The position numbers and the translations under genes were made by a program. Below are positions 17,259-25,335 of a stretch of 38,638 bases of DNA, in pieces. How positions within the stretch are numbered: position 1 is the stretch's first letter; each line of letters begins with the position of its first letter. Origin of the DNA: an uncultured Opitutia bacterium (GTDB lineage: Bacteria; Verrucomicrobiota; Verrucomicrobiia; Opitutales; Opitutaceae); assembly GCA_903902745.1 (NCBI GenBank), contig CAIUWA010000029.1, forward strand, positions 1 to 38,638, in the 5' to 3' direction. The notes beneath the pieces were generated by a model. The model searched no databases. It worked only from the letters and a program-made list of their open reading frames with translations, and was not told the DNA's origin.

Positions 17259-17289
17259 CAAAAAACCCACGGCTGTTGGGCCGTGGGTT
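17259..17289 (-). terminator. Rho-independent terminator of rpmB
   Basis: Read on the - strand, a perfect 9-bp stem (17265-17273 with 17280-17288; ACCCACGGC and its complement) with a 6-base loop is followed by a run of six T (complement of A at 17260-17265). It lies 24 bases beyond the rpmB stop. Confidence 0.85.
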
Positions 17290-17312
17290 GGAGAGGGGAG
17301 TGAGGACAGGAC

Positions 17313-17543
17313 TCAGGCCTTCTGGACGAGGCCGGCCTTGATGGCCTTGACCGCGACCCAGACGCGCTTGGTGCCGCCATTCGCGGTCCGGATGCGGATG
17401 CGCTGCAGGTTGGGGCGGAATTTACGCTTGGTGATGCTCGTCACGTGCGTGCCGATGCCGCCGCTCTTCTTGGACTGGCCCTTGCGATTGATGATGCTGC
17501 CCTTGACGGGGCGTTTACCGGTGATTGCGCAGATTCTAGCCAT
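17313..17543 (-). CDS. rpmB: 50S ribosomal protein L28
   Basis: This 76-residue basic protein starts MARICAITGKRPVKGS and has the L28 core KRKFRPNLQRIRI and a WVAVKAIKAG C-terminus. It binds 23S rRNA in the large subunit. It is a single-gene transcription unit: a candidate promoter lies upstream and a strong terminator downstream. The N-terminal Cys-x-(n) zinc form of L28 is not evident (a single Cys5). Confidence 0.95.
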   Translation of the reverse strand: MARICAITGKRPVKGSIINRKGQSKKSGGIGTHVTSITKRKFRPNLQRIRIRTANGGTKRVWVAVKAIKAGLVQKA

Positions 17544-17571
17544 GATGATTTCGAGTTGATTAAAGGTTCAT

Positions 17572-17600
17572 GAATAAAGGGCGCCCCAACGGCGAAGCAA
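17572..17600 (-). promoter_or_regulatory. Candidate promoter of rpmB
   Basis: On the - strand TTGCTT (complement of 17595-17600) and TTATTC (complement of 17572-17577) are spaced by 17 bases, upstream of the rpmB ATG at 17543. The -10 is imperfect. Confidence 0.35.
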
Positions 17601-17619
17601 GGGGAATTTTGGCCGATTC

Positions 17620-18615
17620 CTAGGGTCGGATGGCATGCAGGACTTGGAACTTTTGGCCAAGATGGGAGGGGTGTAGGAGCTGCAGCAGGGAAAGCTTTTT
17701 TCGGCTGAACTTGGCGGCCTCGGCGGCGGTCAGGCTGGTGATGTACTCGGCCGCGTGTTGCACGAAAAAGGCCTCCTGGGATTCGACAGAGGGGTGAGCG
17801 AAGCCGTGCCGGTGGAGCGCGTCGGTCAGCCAATCCCAGCAGACATGGCAGGTGAGATCCTGTTCACCCGGTCGGGCGAGGAGATCATTGGATTGGGTGT
17901 GGTGATGATAGGCGCGGGCGGTGCCGTTGGGGGAGTTTTCGGCGAGTTCGGGAAAAGTCCGGCCGTAGTCGCAGGCGATGAAGAGTCCCTGCCAGGGTTC
18001 CGCTGCGATTCGACTTGCGAGCGCGGTGGCCCCGAGGGGCGCGTCGAAAATCTGGCTTTCCCCCGCCGTCGCGGGCAGGGGCGAGGGTGTGGCGGTGGTC
18101 AGCTCGGTTTCGACCAGTGCGTCGTTGCGCAAGGCCACACCCAGCTCCCGCCAGGTTCCCTCGCGAAAGATGTAGCGGTGAAAGGGCTGGGCATCAAACA
18201 GCTCATTGGAAAACACCACGCAATGGCCCCTCAACTCGAGCGGCTCTCCCACGCGCACCGTGCGGACGGCGCCAAACGGATGCGCTACGCCCGTCAGCAC
18301 TCTGTGGCCGGGCTCGGCGCCGATTTCAACGAACGTGTAGTCCTGCGGATTGCGACCGCCCAGGAGATTGCAGCACGAGGCCGCAATGAGTTCGCCGAAA
18401 ACCGGACCGCTCGTGGTGGCCGTGAAAAAATCCGTCCCGGGGCCGAATCCCACTCGCGGACCAGCCCGCCGGTAATAGCCAGCCTCGGGGTGGTAAAGTG
18501 CCAGCTCCATGAACTGCGCAAAGGTCATGGTGCCGCCGGGACCAGCCTGGTCCTGGAAAATCCGGAGAAAATCCGGCGGGGCGGCGGACGGCGTTGGTGT
18601 AGCTGACGAACCCAT
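17620..18615 (-). CDS. MidA/NDUFAF7-type SAM-dependent methyltransferase (DUF185)
   Basis: This 331-residue protein has the DUF185 hallmark FMELALYHPEAGYY at about 35-48, preceded by DFLRIFQDQAGPGGTMTFA, which supports the longer start at 18615. FSNELFDAQPFHRY and ACDYG match later family motifs. The usual SAM-binding motif I (VELGPGxG) appears here as VEIGAEPGH near 96-104, so the glycine-rich loop is altered. The mitochondrial relative NDUFAF7 methylates an arginine of a complex I subunit; bacterial targets are mostly unknown. The start codon lies only 16 bases from the ctpA start on the opposite strand. Confidence 0.85.
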   Translation of the reverse strand: MGSSATPTPSAAPPDFLRIFQDQAGPGGTMTFAQFMELALYHPEAGYYRRAGPRVGFGPGTDFFTATTSGPVFGELIAASCCNLLGGRNPQDYTFVEIGAEPGHRVLTGVAHPFGAVRTVRVGEPLELRGHCVVFSNELFDAQPFHRYIFREGTWRELGVALRNDALVETELTTATPSPLPATAGESQIFDAPLGATALASRIAAEPWQGLFIACDYGRTFPELAENSPNGTARAYHHHTQSNDLLARPGEQDLTCHVCWDWLTDALHRHGFAHPSVESQEAFFVQHAAEYITSLTAAEAAKFSRKKLSLLQLLHPSHLGQKFQVLHAIRP

Positions 18616-18631
18616 TTACAAAGGGAAGCGG

Positions 18632-19936
18632 ATGCACACAGTCGGGAGCATGTTCAAACGCATTCTTGCGATCATGGCTGGGGTGGCCTTTGGGCTGGGC
18701 GTGGCCCTGGCCACCACGCACTGGGCGCTGGCCTGGAGCTGGTTCGGGCATCGTGACCTCGACCGCTCCTCGGACTATGTGCGCGAAGTCCTCCAGCTGG
18801 TGAATGAGAACTACGTGGACGCCAAGGAATCGGATTTTGACAAACTCACCAGGTCGGCACTGCATGGCATGATTGAATCGCTGGATCCGCACTCCGAATT
18901 CATGGAGTCGAGCGACTACCGCGAGATGGAGGAGGAAATGACCGGAAAGTTTGGGGGCATCGGCATCCAGGTGGAAATCCGGCAGGGGCGGGCGGTGGTC
19001 ATTGCGCCCATTGCGGGCACGCCAGGCGAACGCGCGGGCATCCTGCGGGGGGATGAAATCGTGCGGGTGGACGACAAGCCGGTCGAAAAGGGTGCCACCA
19101 TGAATGCCGTGGTGGATCGCCTCCGCGGTCCGCCGCGCACCAAGGTGAAGGTTGGGCTCTACCGGCCCGGCACCGACAAGACATTCGATCTCACCCTCAC
19201 GCGGGAAGTCATCAAGGTGGACAGCGTGCGCGACGTGCGGGTGCTCCCCGGCGGTGTGGGCTATCTGCAGCTGACCGAATTCTCCGAGCACACCGGGGCT
19301 GAGTTCGGCCAGGCGCTCGATCGGTTGGTCAAGGAGGGCGCCACCAGCCTGATCCTTGACCTGCGCAACAACCCGGGCGGCCTGCTCGATGCCGCGGTCG
19401 AGGTGGCCGAGCCATTTTTCAGGAAGGGCGAACTCATCGTCTACACCCAGGGCCGCAAGGCGGCGGACCGTGATGACTACCGCTCCGAGGCCAAGGGCGA
19501 ACCGCTGAAGCTCCCGATCGCTGTGCTGATCAACGCCGGCAGCGCCAGTGCCGCGGAAATCGTCGCCGGTGCGCTCAAGGACACCGGGCGGGCCGTGATC
19601 GTCGGCGAACGCTCCTTCGGGAAGGGCTCGGTCCAGTCGGTATTCAAACTTAAGAACGGTGAAGGCCTGCGCCTGACGACCGCGCGTTACTACACGCCCA
19701 GCGGGATCAGCATCCACGAAAAGGGCATCGAACCGCAGGTCGGCGTCGTGATGACCCCCGACGAGGACAGCAAGCTGCGCTTGCAGCGGTCGCGTTCCGA
19801 TGTGACCGCCCCGAAGGATTTCGAGGAGCGCTTCGCCTTTGCGCCGATTGAGGACCGGCAACTGCAGGCGGCGGTCGACGTGTTGAAAGGGGTGGGGGTT
19901 TTTGCGGCGCGCGCCGCTGGCGCGGCGACACACTGA
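18632..19936 (+). CDS. Carboxy-terminal processing protease (S41 family, CtpA-like)
   Basis: The protein has 434 residues from ATG 18632, with AAGGGAAG upstream at usable spacing; ATG 18650 is an alternative. One N-terminal membrane/signal segment (about 9-36) is followed by a PDZ domain (about 105-195, GGIGIQVE... GTPGERAGILRGDEI) and the S41 catalytic domain. LRNNPGGLLD lies at 245-254, nucleophile S306 in NAGSASAAEIV, and general-base K331 in FGKGSVQS; the 25-residue Ser-Lys spacing is as in Prc/CtpA. It trims periplasmic protein C-termini. tsaD follows after five bases, suggesting co-transcription. The long upstream frame is antisense to the methyltransferase. Confidence 0.93.
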   Translation: MHTVGSMFKRILAIMAGVAFGLGVALATTHWALAWSWFGHRDLDRSSDYVREVLQLVNENYVDAKESDFDKLTRSALHGMIESLDPHSEFMESSDYREMEEEMTGKFGGIGIQVEIRQGRAVVIAPIAGTPGERAGILRGDEIVRVDDKPVEKGATMNAVVDRLRGPPRTKVKVGLYRPGTDKTFDLTLTREVIKVDSVRDVRVLPGGVGYLQLTEFSEHTGAEFGQALDRLVKEGATSLILDLRNNPGGLLDAAVEVAEPFFRKGELIVYTQGRKAADRDDYRSEAKGEPLKLPIAVLINAGSASAAEIVAGALKDTGRAVIVGERSFGKGSVQSVFKLKNGEGLRLTTARYYTPSGISIHEKGIEPQVGVVMTPDEDSKLRLQRSRSDVTAPKDFEERFAFAPIEDRQLQAAVDVLKGVGVFAARAAGAATH

Positions 19937-19941
19937 ACCGG

Positions 19942-20979
19942 ATGATTTTGGCACTCGAAAGCTCATGCGATGAGACTGCCCTTGCGGTCTTTGACCCGGC
20001 CCGCGGCATGGTGGGCGAATGGATTCACAGCCAGGTTGCCCTCCATGAACGCCATGGGGGCGTGGTGCCCGACCTGGCGACCCGCGAACATTTGCGGCAC
20101 TTTGGGCCGTTGATCGAGCGGGCACGGGGTTCCGTGAATTTTTCTGCGATCGACGGTGTGGCGGTGACGCATGGGCCCGGGCTGGCCGCGTGCCTCGCGA
20201 TCGGCGTGGCCGCGGCAAAATCGCTCGCACTGGCCCTGCGCGTGCCCCTGGTCGGGGTCAACCACCTGGTCGGACATGTCTGGTCGCCATTTATCGCGCT
20301 GCATGCCGAGGACCCCGCGCGGTTTGACGAGCGTCTGGATGGATTATTTCCGCACCTGGGACTCATCGTATCCGGCGGCAACACGCTGCTTTTCACCCTC
20401 GATGCCGGCCGGCGGATCACCCCGATTGCCGCGACCCGGGACGATGCTGCGGGCGAGGCGCTGGACAAGGGGGCGAAGCTGCTCGGGCTCGGTTATCCCG
20501 GTGGGCCATTCATTGAACGGCTGGCGCAGCAGGGGCGCGCGGATGCCTATGACTTTCCCCGGGGCATCGGACGGCGGGACGAGCTGGATTTCAGTTTTTC
20601 CGGACTCAAGACGAGCCTGCGCTACATGCTGGAAAAAATGACGACCGAGCAAGTGGAGGCCCGGCTGGCCGACCTCTGCGCCAGCTATCAGCAGGCCGTG
20701 GTCGACGTGCTGGTCCGAAAGACCGGGCTGGCGCTGGAGCATGCTAAAATTCCGTACCGCAGCATCGGACTATCGGGAGGAGTTGCCAACAACCGCTTGT
20801 TGCGCTCCGGGCTGGAAAAGCTGGCGCAGCGCGAGGGCGTGGCGTTTTTCCCGGCTCAGCCGCAGCACACAGGGGACAATGCCGGCATGATTGCGTTCGC
20901 CGCCTGGGTGGACCGGGCAGGGGTGGGGCGGCCCGGCGGCATGGGCCTGCGGATCAATCCTGGCCTAAGCCTCACCTGA
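19942..20979 (+). CDS. tsaD: tRNA N6-threonylcarbamoyladenosine (t6A37) transferase subunit TsaD
   Basis: This 345-residue TsaD/Kae1 protein starts ILALESSCDETALAV and has HGGVVPDLATREH, metal-binding H108 and H112 in NHLVGH, SGGNTLL, DDAAGEALDKGAKLLGLGYPGG, LSGGVANN, and metal-binding Asp312 in HTGDNAGMIA. It transfers the threonylcarbamoyl group to A37 of ANN-decoding tRNAs together with TsaB and TsaE, which are not in this window. The start is five bases after ctpA. Its stop directly abuts the convergent rpoN stop with no intergenic base. Confidence 0.97.
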   Translation: MILALESSCDETALAVFDPARGMVGEWIHSQVALHERHGGVVPDLATREHLRHFGPLIERARGSVNFSAIDGVAVTHGPGLAACLAIGVAAAKSLALALRVPLVGVNHLVGHVWSPFIALHAEDPARFDERLDGLFPHLGLIVSGGNTLLFTLDAGRRITPIAATRDDAAGEALDKGAKLLGLGYPGGPFIERLAQQGRADAYDFPRGIGRRDELDFSFSGLKTSLRYMLEKMTTEQVEARLADLCASYQQAVVDVLVRKTGLALEHAKIPYRSIGLSGGVANNRLLRSGLEKLAQREGVAFFPAQPQHTGDNAGMIAFAAWVDRAGVGRPGGMGLRINPGLSLT

Positions 20980-22461
20980 TCACATGTAATCCCGCCGCAG
21001 GTTGCTCGGCAGCAGGCCGAGTTCCTCGCGATATTTGGCGACCGTCCGGCGCGCGATGTTAATGCCCTTTTCCTGCAGTTTTGTCACGATTTCCTGATCG
21101 CTCGACGGCTTGGAGCGATCCTCGGTGCCGATGATGTCATGGATCATCTCCTTCACGCTCTTGTTGGACACGGAGGCCCCGCTGTCGGCCTGATAGCCGG
21201 GAGTGAAAAAGAATTTCATGTCGAACACCCCATGCGGCGTCTTGATGAACTTGTTGGCGATGGCGCGGCTGACGGTCGTCTCGTGCACCCCGACCACATC
21301 GGCGATCTGCGTCATCGTGAGGGGCTTCAGCTGCGAGACGCCGCTCTCAAAAAACGGCTCCTGCACCTTGATGATCTCGCGGGTGATGCGTTCGATGGTC
21401 TGCTGGCGCTGCTCGATGGAGTTGATCAGGAATTTCCCCGACCGGATCCGCTCGCGAAGGTAGTCCCGCTCCTCCTTCGACAGCGTGCCCTTGGCGATGA
21501 GCTCCCGGTACGTGCTCGAGATCCGCAGGCGCGGAATATAGTCGTTGTTGAGCGAGATGGCCCATTTGTCGCCGTCCTTCTCGACCGTGACATCGGGCAC
21601 GACAATGCGGTTGTTGTCCTCGGCGAAGCGGCGGCCGGGAGCGGGATCCAGCGAGCCGATTTCCTCGATCGCCACCTGAACGTCGTCGGCATGGGCGCCC
21701 AGTTTGCGTGCGATCTCGGGGATGCGCCGGCGCTTCATCAGCTCAAAATAATCCCGCAGAATGCGCGCGGCCATGGTTTCCTTCCGACCCTTGGCGGCGA
21801 GCTGCATGAGCAGGCATTCCTCGAGTGACTCGGCCCCGATGCCGGGGGGGTCAAAGGTTTTGAGGAGTCGGATGGCTTCCTGGATGGCTTCGAGCGGCAG
21901 CGCGGTCTGGAGCGCGATGTCCGCCGGTGGCTGCGTGAGAAAACCGCGGTCATCCAGGCTGCCGACGAGGTGCCGCAGGGCGTCGACCACGGCCGGTGTG
22001 AGATCAGCCATTTCCGCCTGCTGCATGAGATGCTCCTGCAGCGAGGTTTCGCTCACGAGCGAATCGAAGAAATGCTGGCGCTTCTCGGCATCCTCGGTGG
22101 TGAAGGGCTGGGCGCCACCCGCGCTGGCCATGTGGTCACGCCAGTCCTCGTCGAGCTTGTTGAGGATCTGGAACTCCTTGGAGAAATCCAGCTCCTCGCG
22201 GCTTTCCGAGGTGTCGGAATCCGCCGGCGAGTTGGCGTCCGCGCCGGATTTTTCCGTGTCCTCGCGCTCCTTGTCGAGACTCACGCCCTCCATGGGCAGC
22301 TCCTCGAGCGTGGGGTTGGCCTGCAGCTCCTCCTGAATGACGGAGCGCAGGTCAAGCGCCGCGACCTGCAGAATCTTTAGCGACTGCCGCAATTGCGGCG
22401 CGAGGATAAGAGACTGGGTCTGGCGTTGGCGGAGGTCTTGGCTAAATCCGGGCCCGCTCAT
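20980..22461 (-). CDS. rpoN: RNA polymerase sigma-54 factor
   Basis: This 493-residue sigma-54 has an N-terminal Gln-rich activator-interaction region (QRQTQSLILAPQLRQSLKILQ), an acidic region II (about 60-95), and a core-binding domain. The HTH is MTQIADVVGVHETTVSRAI, and the RpoN box ARRTVAKYRE lies at 470-479. It directs RNA polymerase to -24/-12 promoters that need AAA+ activators. It lies 31 bases downstream of a Ser/Thr kinase gene on the same strand, so both are probably on one transcript. It ends flush against tsaD. Confidence 0.97.
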   Translation of the reverse strand: MSGPGFSQDLRQRQTQSLILAPQLRQSLKILQVAALDLRSVIQEELQANPTLEELPMEGVSLDKEREDTEKSGADANSPADSDTSESREELDFSKEFQILNKLDEDWRDHMASAGGAQPFTTEDAEKRQHFFDSLVSETSLQEHLMQQAEMADLTPAVVDALRHLVGSLDDRGFLTQPPADIALQTALPLEAIQEAIRLLKTFDPPGIGAESLEECLLMQLAAKGRKETMAARILRDYFELMKRRRIPEIARKLGAHADDVQVAIEEIGSLDPAPGRRFAEDNNRIVVPDVTVEKDGDKWAISLNNDYIPRLRISSTYRELIAKGTLSKEERDYLRERIRSGKFLINSIEQRQQTIERITREIIKVQEPFFESGVSQLKPLTMTQIADVVGVHETTVSRAIANKFIKTPHGVFDMKFFFTPGYQADSGASVSNKSVKEMIHDIIGTEDRSKPSSDQEIVTKLQEKGINIARRTVAKYREELGLLPSNLRRDYM

Positions 22462-22492
22462 GGACGATTTGGACGATGACGTTGGTCATGTG

Positions 22493-23485
22493 TCAGGAGA
22501 TCGTGGTGGGGGGGCGGGAAGAAAGCGTGGCGGCGATGGGCTCGTTGTGGCCCATGATTTCCTTGAGGTAGACGCCGAGTTTTTCGTTCGTGGGGCCGTA
22601 GCGGTCGCTATAAAGGTACATTTCGAGGTCATTGAGCACCTCGTAAGCACTTTGATAGCGCTGGTCGCGATCGCGTTGGAAGGCCTTCTGAATGATGGCC
22701 TCCAGCTTGGGGTCGATGTCGGGCCGCAGGGTGGAAAATTGTGGAATCGGCATCGAGAGGATGTTGCGGCGCGATTGCGCCCGATCCGTCGACCGGAAGA
22801 TATTCCGGCCGAGGAGCAGTTCCGTCAGGACGATGCCCAAGGGGAAGAGGTCGGCGCGCGCGTCGGTCACGGCGTAGCTGGCCTGTTCAGGCGAAAGGTA
22901 CTCATCCTTGCCCGCGATGACCTTGCCTTCCTCATTGTACATGAGGTCGAGGGCCTTCGCGATGCCGAAGTCGGTGAGCTTCACGTCCCCCTCATAGGCA
23001 ATGAGGACGTTTTTCGGGCCGATGTCGCGGTGGACGATGCCGAGCAGGCGGCCCTCACTGTCGCGCTTTTGGTGCGCGTAGGTCAGGCCGCGCGCGATGC
23101 GCGACACGATGAAAGCCGCGATGTCGATCGGCATGTTCCGGCGCAGGGCCCGGTGGCGCTCGAGGAGCTGCTCCAGGTTAACGCCGCGGACATATTCCAT
23201 AACCATGAAGTATTGCCCGCCGACTTGGCCGAGGTGGTAGGTCTGGACAATATTGGTGTGGATGAGGTCGGCCACGAGGCGGGCCTCGCCGATGAAATTC
23301 TTCTGAAATTCCTCGATCGCGGAGTACTCCTCGCGGATGAGTTTCACTGCGACGACCTTTTTGAAATTCCCGGCGCCACGCTGGAAGGCCTCGTAAACGA
23401 CACCCATGCCGCCCTCGGCAACCTTGTGTACCATCTCGTAATGGATCTCGTTGAAGATGTGTTTTATCGCGGCCACGGTTTCCAC
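22493..23485 (-). CDS. Soluble Ser/Thr protein kinase (Hanks type)
   Basis: The kinase has about 330 residues if started at GTG 23485; GTG 23476 and ATG 23434 are alternatives, the last beginning just before the Gly loop. The frame is open much further upstream but there runs antisense to the HesB gene. Kinase landmarks in order (GTG 23485 numbering): Gly loop [12 protein letters not shown] (23-34), Lys48 in VAVKLI, Glu67, catalytic HRD 152-154 in [12 protein letters not shown] 172-174, LSPEQAS and [13 protein letters not shown]. The HRDIGPKN loop has Gly where many kinases have Lys (HRDxKPxN), as in some bacterial kinases. There is no transmembrane or sensory domain; the C-terminus is short and Ser/Thr-rich. 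rpoN follows after 31 bases. Confidence 0.85.
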   Translation of the reverse strand: METVAAIKHIFNEIHYEMVHKVAEGGMGVVYEAFQRGAGNFKKVVAVKLIREEYSAIEEFQKNFIGEARLVADLIHTNIVQTYHLGQVGGQYFMVMEYVRGVNLEQLLERHRALRRNMPIDIAAFIVSRIARGLTYAHQKRDSEGRLLGIVHRDIGPKNVLIAYEGDVKLTDFGIAKALDLMYNEEGKVIAGKDEYLSPEQASYAVTDARADLFPLGIVLTELLLGRNIFRSTDRAQSRRNILSMPIPQFSTLRPDIDPKLEAIIQKAFQRDRDQRYQSAYEVLNDLEMYLYSDRYGPTNEKLGVYLKEIMGHNEPIAATLSSRPPTTIS

Positions 23486-23553
23486 AAAAGGGCAGCGATG
23501 TCGGGCTGGCAAGTATGCAAATGCTCGTTGGCATGAAATTTGCAGCCGGTGGT

Positions 23554-23581
23554 TTGACAAGGGCCTGACGAGTTCTAGCTT
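23554..23581 (+). promoter_or_regulatory. Candidate promoter for the HesB/IscA gene, possibly leaderless
   Basis: A consensus -35 TTGACA lies at 23554-23559 and TAGCTT at 23576-23581, spaced 16 bases. The predicted transcription start falls at or next to the ATG at 23588. No Shine-Dalgarno precedes that ATG, which fits a leaderless message. Confidence 0.4.
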
Positions 23582-23587
23582 GCCCCT

Positions 23588-23905
23588 ATGATCACCCTTA
23601 CGCCGCGCGCCGCGCAACGCGTGCAAGCCATGCATGCTGAGCTCCAGGCTCCGGCGAAACGCCTCCGCATCTTTGTTGAGACCGGCGGTTGTTCGGGTTT
23701 CCAGTATGGAATGTCCTTTGACGAGCCGAAGAACGGCGACGCCGAACTTCAGAGCGAGGGAGTGCCGATGGTGGTGGACCCGGCGAGCCTGGCCTATTTG
23801 CAGGGATGCGCAGTCGACTTCGACGACGGTCTCCACGGCAAGGGTTTCGAGATCAAAAATCCGAACGCCCAGAGTACCTGTGGTTGCGGGAAGTCGTTCG
23901 CCTAA
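23588..23905 (+). CDS. HesB/IscA-type iron-sulfur carrier (ErpA-like)
   Basis: This 105-residue A-type Fe-S carrier has the three conserved cysteines C35 ([10 protein letters not shown]), C98 and C100 (STCGCGKSF). [23 protein letters not shown] is the expected core with an extra Cys74. Such proteins deliver Fe-S clusters to apo-proteins. Whether it is IscA, ErpA or SufA cannot be decided, as no isc/suf genes are nearby. It is transcribed divergently from the kinase-rpoN pair and converges on the methyltransferase. Confidence 0.93.
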   Translation: MITLTPRAAQRVQAMHAELQAPAKRLRIFVETGGCSGFQYGMSFDEPKNGDAELQSEGVPMVVDPASLAYLQGCAVDFDDGLHGKGFEIKNPNAQSTCGCGKSFA

Positions 23906-23947
23906 ACCCGCGGAAGCGACGGGACCCATCGGGCCGCCGTCGGGGCC

Positions 23948-24652
23948 TCATTTTGTGGCTTCATGGAGGGCCACGACGCCGAAGGTCATTCCGTGGGCTG
24001 TGACGCTGGCGAAGCCGGCCGCGGCTAATTCCGCCGCCAAACCGGAACGATCCGGAAACTGCTGGATGGAACTGCAGAGGTAGTCGTAGGCGGATGGTTC
24101 ACCCGTGATGAGGCCGGCGAGTCTCGGGGAAAGATGCTCCAGATAAAAATAGTAGAGTGGTCGAAACCAGGCATTCGGTTGCGAGAATTCCAGCACGAAT
24201 AGTTTCCCTCCCGGGCGCAGCACCCGGCGCATCTCCGCCAAGGCCCGGGCGCGATCCGCCATGTTGCGCAGGCCAAAAGAAATCGTCACGGCGTCGAAGG
24301 TTTCGTCAGCCAAAGGAAGGGCCAGGCCGTCGCCGTGGCGGAAGCTCACGGCGGCGTAACGCGAGTGCTGGTTGCCGGCGTTTTTCTTGGCCACGGCCTC
24401 ATCGAGCATGGGCTGGCAGAAGTCCATTCCAGTGATTGCCACACCGGGGCCGAGTCCACGGGACAGGGCAAACGCCACATCGCCGCTACCGGTGGCGAGA
24501 TCGAGCACATCCCGAGGCGGATGGCGGCGAACCGCGGCCACCAAGCGGTGCCGCCACCAGACGTCCATCCCGCCGCTGAGCAGATGATTCGCCCGATCGT
24601 AACGCCGTGCGACGCGGGCAAACATGGCGTTGATGGCGGCGGGATCAGGCAT
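23948..24652 (-). CDS. Demethylmenaquinone/ubiquinone methyltransferase (MenG/UbiE)
   Basis: The protein has 234 residues from ATG 24652 (MPDPAAINAMFARVARRYDRANHLLS); the upstream in-frame extension is not conserved. SAM motif I is VLDLATGSGD at 49-58, with FDAVTISFGLRNMADR and RPGGKLFVLEFSQP following. It methylates demethylmenaquinol to menaquinol (or the ubiquinone precursor). This is relevant because complex III at the start of the window oxidises quinol; menaquinone is the likelier quinone in this group, but that is inference. The start has the C-rich context CTCTTCCCCC directly before ATG. Confidence 0.93.
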   Translation of the reverse strand: MPDPAAINAMFARVARRYDRANHLLSGGMDVWWRHRLVAAVRRHPPRDVLDLATGSGDVAFALSRGLGPGVAITGMDFCQPMLDEAVAKKNAGNQHSRYAAVSFRHGDGLALPLADETFDAVTISFGLRNMADRARALAEMRRVLRPGGKLFVLEFSQPNAWFRPLYYFYLEHLSPRLAGLITGEPSAYDYLCSSIQQFPDRSGLAAELAAAGFASVTAHGMTFGVVALHEATK

Positions 24653-24820
24653 GGGGGAAGAGCATGGGGCCTTTGCCGGTGTGACCCGCAAGGACGAAAA
24701 TATCCACGGGCCGACGGCCGAAAGTTTGGAACCCCAGGCGACTTGAAGAATCTGTCCGCTCAATCCTCAATTCACGGGCTAAGTTCCACGGACTTTTAAA
24801 AAGTGGCTGGGCTTAATGGG

Positions 24821-24850
24821 TTGACCTAGTCCTCCATACCCAAGTAACTT
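24821..24850 (+). promoter_or_regulatory. Candidate sigma-70 promoter of the HU-like gene
   Basis: TTGACC at 24821-24826 and TAACTT at 24845-24850 are spaced by 18 bases, with A-rich sequence just downstream. The 153-base gap before the gene is AT-richer than its surroundings, as expected of a strong promoter region. Confidence 0.45.
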
Positions 24851-24916
24851 AAAAGAAGCTCAAGGTTAGAATGACTTAGAAAAGTTCACCATTCACCAAC
24901 CAGGAGAAATTCCCCC

Positions 24917-25228
24917 ATGTCCACCAATCTCACGAAACGCGAGATCGTGCTCGAAATCTACAAGAAGACCAACTTCCCGCAAAAGCAGGTGGTTGAGACG
25001 GTCCAGCGCACGCTCGATATCATCCAAAACGCACTTGCGGCCGGCCGCAATGTCGAGCTCCGTAATTTCGGCGTGCTCGAAGTGCAGGTGCGCAAGCAGC
25101 GCATCGGACGCAATCCCAACAAGCCCGAGGCCGAGGTGGTAATCCCGCAGCGGGCCGTGGTGAAGTTCAAGTCGGGCAAGATCCTCAAGCAGCAGCTCGC
25201 CAAGCTGGATCTCACCAAGCTGCTTTAG
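24917..25228 (+). CDS. HU/IHF-family DNA-binding protein
   Basis: This 103-residue protein has the HU/IHF fold signature: N-terminal helices NLTKREIVLEIYKKT and VVETVQRTLDIIQNAL, GRNVELRNFGVLEV, then the DNA-binding arm KQRIGRNPNKPEAEVVIPQRAVVKFK. It bends DNA and helps compact the nucleoid. A purine-rich AGGAG at 24902-24906 precedes the start by ten bases, and the ATG is directly preceded by TTCCCCC. A strong terminator follows, so it is monocistronic. HU versus IHF cannot be decided. Confidence 0.93.
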   Translation: MSTNLTKREIVLEIYKKTNFPQKQVVETVQRTLDIIQNALAAGRNVELRNFGVLEVQVRKQRIGRNPNKPEAEVVIPQRAVVKFKSGKILKQQLAKLDLTKLL

Positions 25229-25256
25229 CCGTTCGCTAGGCGTGGTAGAGTGGCCG

Positions 25257-25279
25257 GGCCGGAGTTCCGGCCTTTTTTT
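25257..25279 (+). terminator. Rho-independent terminator after the HU-like gene
   Basis: Stem GGCCGG (25257-25262), loop AGTT, stem CCGGCC (25267-25272), then seven T (25273-25279). It lies 28 bases after the stop codon. Confidence 0.85.
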
Positions 25280-25335
25280 GCGCCGGCAAAAATGGTTCGC
25301 CCTGCGCGGGCGTGCTTCGCAACGTGGCGGCTTCC

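Noticed and set aside
23486-23929. N-terminal 148-residue extension of the kinase
   Set aside because: It is antisense to the well-supported HesB/IscA gene and shows no recognisable domain.
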